Notes: generated from the letters alone by a model not told the origin. 64,000 nucleotides of DNA from JANQQN01 sp964519665 (GCA_964519665.1 CAZFIV010000008.1:62001-126000), one strand, 5' to 3'; positions 25,386 to 34,275 are shown, numbered from the stretch's first letter. A program made the numbers and translations.

Positions 25386-27746
25386 ATGAACCGAGCCAAC
25401 CTACGGGATGTCCTGAGCCTGGCCCTCGCGGCCTGCTCTGCTCTGTCGTGCCAATCTACATCCTGTATCTCGGCCGCCCCTCACGAAAGATCGACCATGA
25501 CCGAAACATCCCTCATCCGACTCCCGGGCGCGGAGCCCTTCGGCACCGACCTGTCCGCCGCTCTGCGAGAGGCCCTCGCCGAGCAGGGGCCTAAGTACCA
25601 ACCCCGCACCCATCACTGGAGCCCCAGTGGTGAGCCAAAGTATATCAACCGGCTCATTTTTGAGACGAGCCCATACCTGCTCCAGCACGCGCATAACCCC
25701 GTAAACTGGCGCCCTTGGGGCGACGAGGCCTTCGACGCTGCGCGTAAACTAGGCCGGCCCGTCCTTCTGAGCGTTGGATACAGCACCTGTCACTGGTGCC
25801 ACGTCATGGAACGGGAGTCGTTCGAAGACGAGGAGATCGCCGAGTTCATCAATCGCCACTATGTCGCGATCAAGGTCGATCGGGAGGAGCGGCCCGACGT
25901 CGACAGCGTTTACATGACGGCGCTTCAAATCATGACCCGACGCGGCGGCGGCTGGCCGATGACCGTTTTCATGACGCCGGACGGTGAACCCTACTTCGCG
26001 GGGACTTACTTTGCGCCCCGGGATGGCGACCGGGACATGCCGATCGGATTCCTATCGGTGCTGCGACGACTGCACGAAGCTTACGTGAAAGAGCCCGATC
26101 GAATCGCCGCCGCAACCGGCGACCTATCCAGAATGCTCCATCAGGCCACTCAGCGCCGACCTCCAGAGGGATTCCCGTCCCCCGATATTTTTCACGAGGC
26201 CGCTCAGTATCTTGCTCGGCAATTTGACCAAGAGGCTGGAGGATTCGGTCGAGCCCCGAAGTTCCCCCGGCCGTCCACGTACGAACTTCTGCTTCGCTAC
26301 TGGCGGCGGTCCGGCGACGAAAGAGCCCTACACGTCGTTTCCCATTCACTTCGAAAAATGATGCGCGGCGGCATCTACGACCACTTGGCCGGTGGCTTCG
26401 CTCGGTATTCGACCGACCGGCAATGGCTGGTCCCGCACTTCGAAAAGATGCTCTACGACAATGCTCAGCTCGTCGTCCTGCTGATCGAAACCTACCAGGC
26501 CACCCAGGATCCCGATTTCGCCGAGGTCGCCCGAGAGACCCTCGATTATGTCCTCCGAGAGATGACCAGCACCGACGGAGGTTTCTATTCCGCGACCGAC
26601 GCGGACAGTGAGGGCGAGGAAGGAAAGTTCTTCGTATGGACGCCAGCCGAGATCCGGGCCGTCGTCGGCGAATCGCGAGCCCGTGCGGTGCTGGCGTACT
26701 TCGCGGTCACCGATTCCGGCAACTTCGAGGGCCGCAACATTCTTCACCGCCCGCGAATCGACGCCGAAGTCGCCTCCGAACTCGAAGTATCGGTCGACGC
26801 CCTTCGGGCCGAAATCGCAGCAGCCAAGCCGCTGCTTTACGCGGCTCGGCAACGACGAGTTCCGCCGCTGCTGGATGACAAGGTCATTACTGAATGGAAC
26901 GGGCAGATGATCTCGGCCTTCGCGCGGGCCGGATTCGTGCTTGACGAGCCTCGGTACGTGCAAGCCGCTGAACGAGCCGCCGATTTCGTACTGACCAAAC
27001 TCACCGCCGACGGCCGATTGCTTCGTGCCTACCGGAACGGACGAGCTCGGCACCGAGCGGTTCTCGAGGACTATGCATTCGTCATCGCGGCGCTCCTCGA
27101 CGTCTTCGAAGCAACCAGCGCCGCCCGGTGGCTCGATGAGGCCGTGCGCCTGCAAGCGGTGCTCGACGAGCACTATCGGGACGCAAGCGATGGCGCGTAT
27201 TTCGCGACCGCCGACGACGGTCCCAAGCTGCTGGTCCGCGAAAAACCGGTCTCCGACGGCGCCCAGCCGTCTGGGAACTCGGTCACCGCACTCAACCTAT
27301 TGCGCCTGCACACCCTTACAACGGAAGAAAAATACCGAAAGGCGGCCGAGATGATCTTGTTCGCCTTCGGTCGACCGCTCACCGATGACCCCTTCGAGAC
27401 ACCGAAACTGGTGACCGCGCTCGATTTCTACCACGACGAAGCCAAGGAGATCGCGCTGGTCGGCGACGGCCCGGCCCGCGCCGACCTCGAAGCGGCCCTG
27501 CGGACCGCCTTCGTGCCCAACCGGGCGATCGTCCGGCGAGGGCCGATCGAACGAGTACCCTGGAGCATCGACAAGCGTGCGATCGGAGGCCAACCAACCG
27601 CCTACGTGTGCCTGCAGCAGATCTGCAATCGACCGACGTCGGACCCCGTGGAATTGACCCGACAGCTCTCCGAAGTTCAACCCATCTCCGCTCCACCGCT
27701 GGTGTTCAAAACGACACCCGTCCCCGCGGCCAGCGACCCGCACTGA
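25386..27746 (+). CDS. YyaL/DUF255 thioredoxin-domain protein, probably lipoprotein
   Basis: 786 residues from the ATG at 25386; the frame is open to 25305. This start gives an export signal with a LAAC lipobox near residue 18, suggesting a lipid-anchored envelope protein, which is not usual for the family. The conserved part starts near residue 75: NRLIFETSPYLLQHAHNPVNW, then STCHWCHVMERESFED with the CxxC thioredoxin-like site, then DREERPDVD, GGWPMTVFMTPDG and a (alpha/alpha)6 barrel with GGFARYSTD and FEKMLYDNAQL. It is the bacterial counterpart of SPATA20; the reaction is unknown, though a redox or sugar-epimerase-like role has been proposed from the fold. Confidence 0.88.
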   Translation: MNRANLRDVLSLALAACSALSCQSTSCISAAPHERSTMTETSLIRLPGAEPFGTDLSAALREALAEQGPKYQPRTHHWSPSGEPKYINRLIFETSPYLLQHAHNPVNWRPWGDEAFDAARKLGRPVLLSVGYSTCHWCHVMERESFEDEEIAEFINRHYVAIKVDREERPDVDSVYMTALQIMTRRGGGWPMTVFMTPDGEPYFAGTYFAPRDGDRDMPIGFLSVLRRLHEAYVKEPDRIAAATGDLSRMLHQATQRRPPEGFPSPDIFHEAAQYLARQFDQEAGGFGRAPKFPRPSTYELLLRYWRRSGDERALHVVSHSLRKMMRGGIYDHLAGGFARYSTDRQWLVPHFEKMLYDNAQLVVLLIETYQATQDPDFAEVARETLDYVLREMTSTDGGFYSATDADSEGEEGKFFVWTPAEIRAVVGESRARAVLAYFAVTDSGNFEGRNILHRPRIDAEVASELEVSVDALRAEIAAAKPLLYAARQRRVPPLLDDKVITEWNGQMISAFARAGFVLDEPRYVQAAERAADFVLTKLTADGRLLRAYRNGRARHRAVLEDYAFVIAALLDVFEATSAARWLDEAVRLQAVLDEHYRDASDGAYFATADDGPKLLVREKPVSDGAQPSGNSVTALNLLRLHTLTTEEKYRKAAEMILFAFGRPLTDDPFETPKLVTALDFYHDEAKEIALVGDGPARADLEAALRTAFVPNRAIVRRGPIERVPWSIDKRAIGGQPTAYVCLQQICNRPTSDPVELTRQLSEVQPISAPPLVFKTTPVPAASDPH

Positions 27747-27823
27747 CGCCCCACGGTCATACCGATCGGGGCGGCTGGCGACCTCGTCGTCGCACCGGAC
27801 CGAAGGCCTTCGGTTGCGGAACC

Positions 27824-28645
27824 TTACAAAGAAACCGTCGTACCCCATCGCCCCGGGTGGACCAAAGCTTCCTCGACCTGACCGGGTGAAAGCCGACCAA
27901 TGATCACCACTCGCCCCACGCCCGCGTTCACAGCCCCGAGCGCGGATTCGACTTTCGGAATCATGCCCCCCTTGACGACGCCCGCAGCGATGGCCTCTTG
28001 CGCCTGGTCGACCGTTAGGGTTGGTAGGCGGGTCGTCGGATCATCCTTGTCGCCGAGAACGCCCGGCGTCGACGTCACCAAGATCAGGACGTCGGCCGCG
28101 AGCGCCGCTGCCAAGGCATGGGCGACGTCGTCCGCGTTGACGTTGTAGACCTGTCCGGACGCATCGGCACCGATGCAGGCCACCACGGGCACGTATCCAG
28201 CCCCGAACAGCGCTTCCAAAAGGTCTCGGCGGACCGAGGCGACCTCGCCGACGTAGCCCAAGTCGACGGGCTCCGGCCCCTCTCCCGGGACCACGGACGG
28301 CGGACGGCGGACGCACGCCAGCAGCGGTCCGCCGACGCCCGTCATCCCCACCGCGGTTATTCCGGCGCGGGTCAAGGCTCGGCACAGGTCGATATTGACC
28401 TGCCCCCCGACGACCATCTTGAGGACTCGGATGGTCGCTTCATCGGTGACCCGCCGCCCCCCCGACATTCGAGGGGTCTGGCCGAGCTCCGACTGCAGCG
28501 CAGACATCTGCGGTCCACCGCCGTGCACGAGCGCGATCCGCTCACCGCCCTTCCAGAGGTGGCGCACGCTGTCGAGAATGGCGTCCAGCTCGCTTGACCT
28601 CGCCTCGGTCATGAGTTCCCCGCCCAGCTTCATGACGATCGTCAT
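27824..28645 (-). CDS. argB: Acetylglutamate kinase family (ArgB/LysZ)
   Basis: 273 residues from the ATG at 28645, which overlaps the argC stop as ATGA. Phosphorylates the side-chain carboxylate of an N-blocked amino acid. MKLGGELM, LVHGGGPQMSALQSELG, NADDVAHALAAAL and VKGGMIPKVESAL are the amino-acid-kinase motifs for ATP and acetylglutamate binding. The substrate could be N-acetylglutamate (arginine) or the LysW-bound aminoadipate or glutamate of the carrier-protein pathways; no lysW, argJ or argD was seen here to decide. It follows argC in a two-gene operon. Confidence 0.88.
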   Translation of the reverse strand: MTIVMKLGGELMTEARSSELDAILDSVRHLWKGGERIALVHGGGPQMSALQSELGQTPRMSGGRRVTDEATIRVLKMVVGGQVNIDLCRALTRAGITAVGMTGVGGPLLACVRRPPSVVPGEGPEPVDLGYVGEVASVRRDLLEALFGAGYVPVVACIGADASGQVYNVNADDVAHALAAALAADVLILVTSTPGVLGDKDDPTTRLPTLTVDQAQEAIAAGVVKGGMIPKVESALGAVNAGVGRVVIIGRLSPGQVEEALVHPGRWGTTVSL

Positions 28646-29694
28646 GGCCAGCTGCCGGGGTCCTGCAGCGACAGCCGCTCGTCGAGCCCCAGCATCAGAT
28701 TCATGTTCTGAATGCCTTGCCCCGCGCCTCCTTTGATCAGGTTGTCGAGGGCCGAGATGCAGGTGACCATCCGTCGGCCGTCGAACACATCGCCCCATAC
28801 GAAGCCAACTTCGACGTAGTGGGACCCGGCCACGGCCGCGACCTCCGGCAGGCGACCGTCTGGAATGCGCACGAAGGGTTCATCGTGATAGGTCGCGGCG
28901 TAGGCCGCACGAACGTCGGATTCGCGGATCGATGCGTCGATGTGAGCGAAGGACGATGCGAACAACCCGCGCGTCAGCGGGCCCGAAACCGGAACCAGTT
29001 GCACGCTCACATCCTCAGCTCCAACCGAGTTCAGGGTATCGTTGATCTCGGGCACGTGCTGATGAGTCAGCGTCTTGTAAGTCTTGATATTGATCGCCCG
29101 CACGGCGTGATGAGTCACCGCGCTCGGAACGACCCCGCTCCCCGACGACCCGGTGATCGCGACCGTCTCCACCACGCCCGCGAGCCAGCCTCGGTGCGCA
29201 AGGGGCAAGAGCCCCAGCTCGACCGTCGTCGCGAAGCAGCCGGGATTGGCGACGTATTCGGAGGTCCGAATCCGGTCTCGAAACACCTCGGGCAACCCGT
29301 ACGTGAATCGTTCGATCAACTCGGGACTCGCGTGAGGTCCGCCGTAGAAGCGCTCGTAGGCCGCGAGCGTCGTGAGGCGAAACGCCCCCGACAAATCGAC
29401 GATCTTGGCCCCGGTGGGGAGGATTTCGGGCACCTTCGCGGCCGAGACGGCGCTCGGGAGCCCGAGCAGCACGATGTCCATTCCGTCGGCCGCCTCGAAC
29501 GCCGAAAGGTCTTCGAAGCGCAGGGAAGTCAGACCGGTAAGATTGGGGTGAGCAACCGACAGAGGTTGGTCCACATAGTCGATGCTCGAGACGCGCACGA
29601 GTTCGACTTCGGGATGTATCAAGAGACGACGGATCATCTCGCCGCCGCCGTAACCGCTTCCGCCAATGACGGCGGCCTTGAACCGCTTGGGCAC
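28642..29694 (-). CDS. argC: N-acetyl-gamma-glutamyl-phosphate reductase family (ArgC/LysY)
   Basis: 350 residues from a GTG start. Reduces the acyl phosphate made by ArgB to the semialdehyde with NADPH. GGSGYGGGEMIRRLL is the nucleotide-binding loop and NPGCFATT at residues 150-157 carries the catalytic Cys. The GSSGSGVVPSAVTHH and HQHVPEI segments are of the type that ArgC shares with LysY. The stop overlaps the argB start by 4 bp, so the pair is translationally coupled. A TetR gene precedes it on the same strand. Confidence 0.92.
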   Translation of the reverse strand: MPKRFKAAVIGGSGYGGGEMIRRLLIHPEVELVRVSSIDYVDQPLSVAHPNLTGLTSLRFEDLSAFEAADGMDIVLLGLPSAVSAAKVPEILPTGAKIVDLSGAFRLTTLAAYERFYGGPHASPELIERFTYGLPEVFRDRIRTSEYVANPGCFATTVELGLLPLAHRGWLAGVVETVAITGSSGSGVVPSAVTHHAVRAINIKTYKTLTHQHVPEINDTLNSVGAEDVSVQLVPVSGPLTRGLFASSFAHIDASIRESDVRAAYAATYHDEPFVRIPDGRLPEVAAVAGSHYVEVGFVWGDVFDGRRMVTCISALDNLIKGGAGQGIQNMNLMLGLDERLSLQDPGSWP

Positions 29695-29743
29695 GCCGAA
29701 GCCTAGCTCAAGCCCTAGGGTCCTGGAACCCGATATTTTTGCG

Positions 29744-29767
29744 CCTTCGGTCCGAATGGTCCGAAGG
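29744..29767. repeat. Inverted repeat between the TetR gene and argC
   Basis: CCTTCGG and CCGAAGG, separated by 10 bases, form a 7-bp stem in the 90-bp gap. There is no T-tract on the correct side for either strand, so it may be an operator or simply a hairpin. Confidence 0.35.
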
Positions 29768-29784
29768 GTCCGGATGAGGGCCGG

Positions 29785-30435
29785 TCACGCCTCCGCGATC
29801 GAAACGGAGACCGGCTCGGGCACTGGTTTGCCGGGCATGACCAGTCGAAAGATCGCTTGCTTGACCGACGATACCGCCTCGTCGGGCACCGCCGCGTCAT
29901 CCAAGAATCCCTGGATGAACAGTCCATCGAACACCGCCAAAGTGATGGCCGACAAATGCTCCACCGGAAATGAGGCCGTAAAATGTCCGGACGCCTGGCC
30001 TTCTTCCAAAATGATCTGAATCGATGTGCGGTATCCCTGGTACATGCGCTGAAAGCGTCGGCGAACTTCCGGGTTGGCATCGCCGGTCTCAAGGAGAAGA
30101 CCGAGCAGTAGTCGCAAAGTGTCAGGGCGCTCCCGAGCGAGTTCCCGATACAGCTCGACGAGCTTGGCCAGCTGTCGCGCCGGGTCGGGTTGGGCCAAAA
30201 GCTCGGCGCCGGCCCGCGACTCCCACGCGCTCATCGCGCGGTCGACGACGGTAAACAACAGGTCTTCCTTGTTCTCGAAGTGCCAAAATATCGAGCTCTT
30301 GCTGGTCTTGGCTTCTTTGGCGATGAGATCGAGCGAAGTGCCCGCATAGCCCTTCGTGGCGAAGAGCCGGGTCGTAACCTCGATGATCGACTGTCGAGTC
30401 TGCTCTCCCTGTTCTTTCCGCTGCCGCTGCGCCAT
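29785..30435 (-). CDS. TetR/AcrR-family transcriptional regulator
   Basis: 216 residues from the ATG at 30435 (MAQRQRKEQG); the frame is open to 30471. The N-terminal helix-turn-helix is clear: RQSIIEVTTRLFATKGYAGTSL, DLIAKEAKTSKSSIFWHFENKEDL. The C-terminal ligand-binding part is helical and resembles those of fatty-acid or efflux regulators (TetR_C). A perfect 23-bp palindrome upstream at 30541-30563 is the likely autoregulatory operator. Its ligand is unknown; argCB lies downstream but does not look like the natural target. Confidence 0.9.
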   Translation of the reverse strand: MAQRQRKEQGEQTRQSIIEVTTRLFATKGYAGTSLDLIAKEAKTSKSSIFWHFENKEDLLFTVVDRAMSAWESRAGAELLAQPDPARQLAKLVELYRELARERPDTLRLLLGLLLETGDANPEVRRRFQRMYQGYRTSIQIILEEGQASGHFTASFPVEHLSAITLAVFDGLFIQGFLDDAAVPDEAVSSVKQAIFRLVMPGKPVPEPVSVSIAEA

Positions 30436-30472
30436 GTCACCACTGTACTGAGGGGCTCCAAGACCCGGCAAC

Positions 30473-30502
30473 CAACGATTCTTCTTTCAACGATTCCTCC
30501 TT
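30473..30502. repeat. Two 15-bp direct repeats upstream of the TetR gene
   Basis: CAACGATTCTTCTTT is followed at once by CAACGATTCCTCCTT (13 of 15 identical). They lie between the TetR start and the palindrome; they may be slippage products or extra binding sites. Confidence 0.7.
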
Positions 30503-30540
30503 CATGGATTCGGCAGGCCCAGCCCACGAGTATGGGGGCC

Positions 30541-30563
30541 ATTTCGCGAAAGGTTCGCGAAAT
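30541..30563. promoter_or_regulatory. Perfect palindrome, TetR operator candidate
   Basis: ATTTCGCGAA, an AGG spacer and TTCGCGAAAT make two perfect 10-bp arms. Size and symmetry are those of TetR-family operators, and it is located 106 bp upstream of the TetR start on the divergent side. No other palindrome of this quality was noticed in the window. Confidence 0.6.
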
Positions 30564-30629
30564 TTTAGGTCGGCGCGAGTTGAAGCGCATCCGGAACATG
30601 CCATGATGGCTGCCATCGGCCGTCCGTCC

Positions 30630-31025
30630 TCAAGGTAGCGGGTCGATACGCAGGAGTTCGGCGGTCCAAGGGAGCACGGAGCGCAGAAAATGCGCAGCGA
30701 TCCACGATCGCTCCGACAGCGCGCCGGGGACCGCGTTCGCGCCGTCGACCCACTGCACACGTCGAACATCGAAAGGCGGCGGAAGCGAACGCGCGTCGCT
30801 GTACACGTGCAACCGGCATTCCGGGTCGGCAGCGGCGCCGCAGGTCAAACTCGCCAGCGCGTATTCATCCGTCGTCTGCCGGCAATCCGGATTGCGTCCG
30901 CTGGCCTCGATACACGCCTCACCCTCGACGTCGATCGTGATCCGCAGATCTCCGCCACCGCAGGCGTCGAGACCAAGGCGCGCCGAGCATGGCCCGACGA
31001 CCGAAACGGTGTCCTGTCGACGGCC
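30630..31025 (-). pseudogene. Secreted-type Cys-containing protein without a start codon
   Basis: A minus-strand frame with strongly protein-like sequence: VVGPCSARLGLDACGGG, LRITIDVEGEACIEA, PDCRQTTDEYALASLTC, ECRLHVYSDARSLPPP, HFLRSVLPWTAELLRI. It is open from an upstream TGA at 31026-31028 to the stop at 30630. No ATG, GTG or usable TTG occurs before the conserved part; the first possible codon (TTG, L before TCGAA) would give only ~73 residues. The Cys pattern resembles secreted or lipid-anchored myxobacterial proteins, so a signal peptide is expected but missing: either the 5' end is lost or a frameshift separates it. It follows the kinase gene on the same strand. Confidence 0.5.
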
Positions 31026-31101
31026 TCACGCCGCTACGGGCCGGCCGCGCGAACTGTGCGCCCTCACTCGGCGCCACGGCTGCGGGGTTTCGCGCCCGTC
31101 G

Positions 31102-33315
31102 TCAATTCAGGGCCGCACTGAGCGCTTTGAGCGCTTCATCGAGACCGTCGGCGTCGCCAAGCATCGCGGAGGACCGGGCGATTCGCCGAACTCGCGCCCG
31201 CTCCGACCGGTTCTTGATGTCTCCGGCGCGCGCTTCGATCGCCTTGCCCAAGCGGGTCAAGAGGGCGAGGTCTTCCGGGCGAGACCGAGCTTCGCGCATC
31301 ATCCGATGGAGCTCGGCCAGCGGTCGCTCCGGCTTCTCGGGGACTGCGGCGGCGGTCCGACGACGTCGGCGACGACGACGCGCCTCCGGCTCGGCCGACT
31401 TTGGCCGGGGCTCGAGCAGGTCGGGCTCATCCCCCGTCGCCCGGTGACCGTCCGTTCTGTCCGTTCTGTCCGTTCTGTCCGATCTGTCCGTTCTGTCCGT
31501 TCGTTTGGCACCGAAGGCGGACTCCTCGGCGCGGGGGACCGCCCGTTCTTCCATATCCGGAACCGGCACGACCTCCGGGCGAGGATCTCGGGCCGGCTCT
31601 GAAGACAGAATTTCCGGCGCCGGCGCGCGGGGGGCCGTTTGGCGACCCAACTGGTAACCGGCCAGCAGCAACAGGGCGCCTGCGGTCAACAGCGACACCG
31701 CGATAACCGCGACCTTCAGCAGCTGGGTGCCGTCCGACCAGGGCGTCGGCAACATTGGCGACAGCGACAGAACGCTCGCCGTGCGCATCTGCGGGGCGCC
31801 CAGGGCCGAAGGATCGACGAACGTCGGCTTCGGCGTGCGGCCCGGAGCGGAATGAACAATCGGCGAAGACCCGGTCGCCGCGGGGCCCGCCTTTCGACTG
31901 GAGCCGCGCCCTCCAGCCTCGTTGGCCGACCGACTCGTACCGAGCGAGGCCGCCCCCCGCCGGGGGACTTCGGTGGAGTTCATCGGCGGCACCAGGGTCA
32001 GGTCGGCGGCCAGACTCTCGGCGGGGTCGCTGACCGTCCGGGTCTTGTCGAGCGGCTCGTCAGGGGGCTCATCCGACAAACGAGGCAACCGCCCCTCGGA
32101 GGGCGTCTCATTGACCACCGTCCCGACGTCGTCCCACGGAAGGTCCGCGTCGGGCGCGTCTTCGGTAGGCGGTGGGCTGGCTCCGAGAGGTGTCGGCTTG
32201 TTGTCGACCATCTCGGCCTGGACCCGACGGTCCGAAGCCATCGGGGACGGCATCGATGCACCGTCGGAGCGCTCGAACACCGCGAGCGCCGCCGCACCGA
32301 CCCCCGACCGGGCCCAGGTACTGCTGACGGGGAGGCGCGCGTCCCCCTTCCCGGCCATCGCGGCCACCGTCGCGGCCTCATGGTCGTCGAGCTCCACCGC
32401 CGCGACCGCCGCCGCCAGCTCGTCGAAGAAAGCCTTCGCGCTCGGAGGGCGGTCGTCCGGCTCGATCGCCAATGCCCAAGTAATCGCGCTGTCGAGCGCC
32501 GCCGACAGCCCGGGACGAAAGTCGGAAGCGCGCGGTCGCGTCTCCCGAGCGATCCGACTCAAGATCGCGCTTGGGGTATTGAATTCGTTGCGACGCGCGG
32601 CCTCCGCGAACGCGCGAACCGGGCCCCCTCGGTCGGAACGAACCCACGCCCGCCGCAGCGTGACCATCTCGAAGACGACCACCCCCAACGAGAAGAGATC
32701 GGCCCGCCGATCGAGAGGGTCCCCCCGGGCCTGCTCGGGAGCCATGTAAAAGCCCGTGCCCATCACTCGGCCCTGCGTGGTGGGGTGCTGAGAAACGCCG
32801 CCAAGAAGCTTGGCGATCCCAAAGTCGAGCACGCGGACGTCGGGCGGGGCGGTGGTGCTGTCCAGCATGATGTTGCTGGGCTTCAGGTCGCGATGCACGA
32901 CCTCGTGGGCGTGAGCATAGTCGACCGCGCTGCAGATCTGACCCACCACGCGCAGGAGCTCGCCCCATCCAAAGAAGTCGTCGACCGTCGAGCGGGCGGC
33001 GAGCTCGTCTTCGAGGCTCTCGCCTTGGATCAAGGTCATCACGAAGTAAGGCTGGGCTCGGTCGAGCTCGAAGGCCTGGGCTCGGGCGATGTGCGGGTGA
33101 GTAAAGCTGGCCAGAAGCGACGCCTCCCGGGCCAATCGCTCGTGCGCTTCGGCAATGCCTCGGTATCGTGGATGCAGCAGCTTGAGGGCGACGTCTCGGT
33201 TGTGGTGCAGGTCGGTCGCCGCCCATACGGTCGCCGCGCCTCCGCCTCCGAGCTGGTGTTTGAGCAGGAAGCGGCCGTCGACCAGACCTCCCGGCTGCGT
33301 CCTGCCGTCGGTCAT
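31102..33315 (-). CDS. Ser/Thr protein kinase, membrane-anchored
   Basis: 737 residues. A Hanks-type kinase domain fills residues 15-280: glycine loop LGGGGAATV from 22, Lys45 in VALKLL, HRDLKPSN at 141-148 and DFG at 164-166, so it should be active. A long disordered region follows, then one transmembrane helix near residues 525-550 (VAVIAVSLLTAGALLLLAGYQLG). The outer part has an RTD repeat and a C-terminal helical region (LAELHRMMREARSRPEDLALLTRLGKAIEARAG). Its gene starts 6 bp after the FHA-protein gene, so the FHA protein is the likely partner or substrate. Confidence 0.93.
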   Translation of the reverse strand: MTDGRTQPGGLVDGRFLLKHQLGGGGAATVWAATDLHHNRDVALKLLHPRYRGIAEAHERLAREASLLASFTHPHIARAQAFELDRAQPYFVMTLIQGESLEDELAARSTVDDFFGWGELLRVVGQICSAVDYAHAHEVVHRDLKPSNIMLDSTTAPPDVRVLDFGIAKLLGGVSQHPTTQGRVMGTGFYMAPEQARGDPLDRRADLFSLGVVVFEMVTLRRAWVRSDRGGPVRAFAEAARRNEFNTPSAILSRIARETRPRASDFRPGLSAALDSAITWALAIEPDDRPPSAKAFFDELAAAVAAVELDDHEAATVAAMAGKGDARLPVSSTWARSGVGAAALAVFERSDGASMPSPMASDRRVQAEMVDNKPTPLGASPPPTEDAPDADLPWDDVGTVVNETPSEGRLPRLSDEPPDEPLDKTRTVSDPAESLAADLTLVPPMNSTEVPRRGAASLGTSRSANEAGGRGSSRKAGPAATGSSPIVHSAPGRTPKPTFVDPSALGAPQMRTASVLSLSPMLPTPWSDGTQLLKVAVIAVSLLTAGALLLLAGYQLGRQTAPRAPAPEILSSEPARDPRPEVVPVPDMEERAVPRAEESAFGAKRTDRTDRSDRTDRTDRTDGHRATGDEPDLLEPRPKSAEPEARRRRRRRRTAAAVPEKPERPLAELHRMMREARSRPEDLALLTRLGKAIEARAGDIKNRSERARVRRIARSSAMLGDADGLDEALKALSAALN
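31451..31504. repeat. Six 9-bp tandem repeats (RTD)
   Basis: TCCGTTCTG is repeated six times with two changes in the fourth and sixth copies. In the kinase it codes for a run of alternating Arg and Asp (RTD units) just outside the membrane helix. Confidence 0.9.
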
Positions 33316-33321
33316 CCGGGC

Positions 33322-34275
33322 CTAGTCCTTGAGCGTAACGATCTCGAAGCGGGATGTCCCGAGTCGACGCCGACCCCGCCGAGTCTGGATCACGCCGGCC
33401 GCACCCTCGAGCCCGGTCTTCGCCAGCTGCTGGCGGGCCCGATGAATGGACACGTTCAGGGCGTTGGGATCGAGCTTCAGCATTCGGGTCAGCGTTTCGA
33501 CATCGCGCCATCCTTGGTCGGCGGATTGGTCGGCGGATTGGTCGGCGGACGGCTTTTGGGCATCCTCGATGCGCGCCCGAGCCAGGACGAGCATCAGATA
33601 GCTGTGCTCCCTCGGCTCCAGAACGTGCGTGACCTCTCCTCGGAGCATGGTGCTGATCACTACCTTCTCTTCGTCCGGTGATACCGCCAAACGTAGATGA
33701 ACGTTATCGAGCGTACGGGCGATGTCGACCATGGGCGTCGACTCGTTCAGCACCGGCAGGTCGAGGCGCCAGGCATCTCGCCCGACTGCCAAAACTGTTT
33801 GGTCTTGAACGACACGGATTTCACCTTCGGCATCTTCCACGACCCATCCGGGACCCTGTGGCGCTGGATAGATCGATACTTCGGGCATCTCGTCGTCGGG
33901 GAGGATAAGAAGGTCACCGACCGCGAAGCGCTGGACGCCGTCGGCGGTCGAAGTCGCCATCGCGCTTGGGGCCGCGGCGTCGATCAGCTCCCAGCCGACC
34001 TCCGACTCACCGAACCCCAGTTGAGAACCGAGCATAATCGAGACCGGGCGGCCCGGCTCCACCCGGCGGCCATCCACGAATGTGCCGTTTCGGCTCCCTA
34101 GGTCGCGGACCTGCCACTTGGTACCCGTCCACACGATCTTCGCGTGTTCGCTGGAGACGTAGCGGTCGTCGATGCGGATCTGGCAGGCGGCGGACCTGCC
34201 GATCAGACACTGGGCGGCAAGGGGGAAGGTCTCGCCGTCCCCGATTCGGCGGAGTGTTCCCACCGGGGGCAGCAT
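33322..34275 (-). CDS. FHA-domain protein with C-terminal winged-helix-like region
   Basis: 317 residues. The FHA phosphothreonine-binding domain is at about residues 20-95: LIGRSAACQIRIDDRYVSSEHAKI, then RDLGSRNGTFVDGRRV. Residues 195-315 resemble an OmpR-type winged helix (HSYLMLVLARARIE, WRDVETLTRMLKLDPNALNVSIHRARQQLAKTGLEGAAGVIQTRRGR read as helices plus the wing). A SADQ repeat splits the region. If correct, this is a transcription factor that reads a phosphothreonine, very likely made by the kinase encoded just after it. The 6-bp gap supports an operon. Confidence 0.85.
   Translation of the reverse strand: MLPPVGTLRRIGDGETFPLAAQCLIGRSAACQIRIDDRYVSSEHAKIVWTGTKWQVRDLGSRNGTFVDGRRVEPGRPVSIMLGSQLGFGESEVGWELIDAAAPSAMATSTADGVQRFAVGDLLILPDDEMPEVSIYPAPQGPGWVVEDAEGEIRVVQDQTVLAVGRDAWRLDLPVLNESTPMVDIARTLDNVHLRLAVSPDEEKVVISTMLRGEVTHVLEPREHSYLMLVLARARIEDAQKPSADQSADQSADQGWRDVETLTRMLKLDPNALNVSIHRARQQLAKTGLEGAAGVIQTRRGRRRLGTSRFEIVTLKD
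33514..33549. repeat. Three 12-bp tandem repeats (SADQ)
   Basis: TTGGTCGGCGGA is repeated three times without mismatch. It adds SADQ units within the C-terminal region of the FHA protein, in an apparent loop. Confidence 0.92.

Noticed and set aside
31026..31028. TGA as a possible selenocysteine codon for the start-less frame at 30630-31025
   Set aside because: The sequence upstream of the TGA does not read as protein and no SECIS-like hairpin follows.
31639..33681. A 680-codon plus-strand open frame across the kinase and FHA genes
   Set aside because: Antisense shadow of two genes with clear catalytic and FHA motifs.
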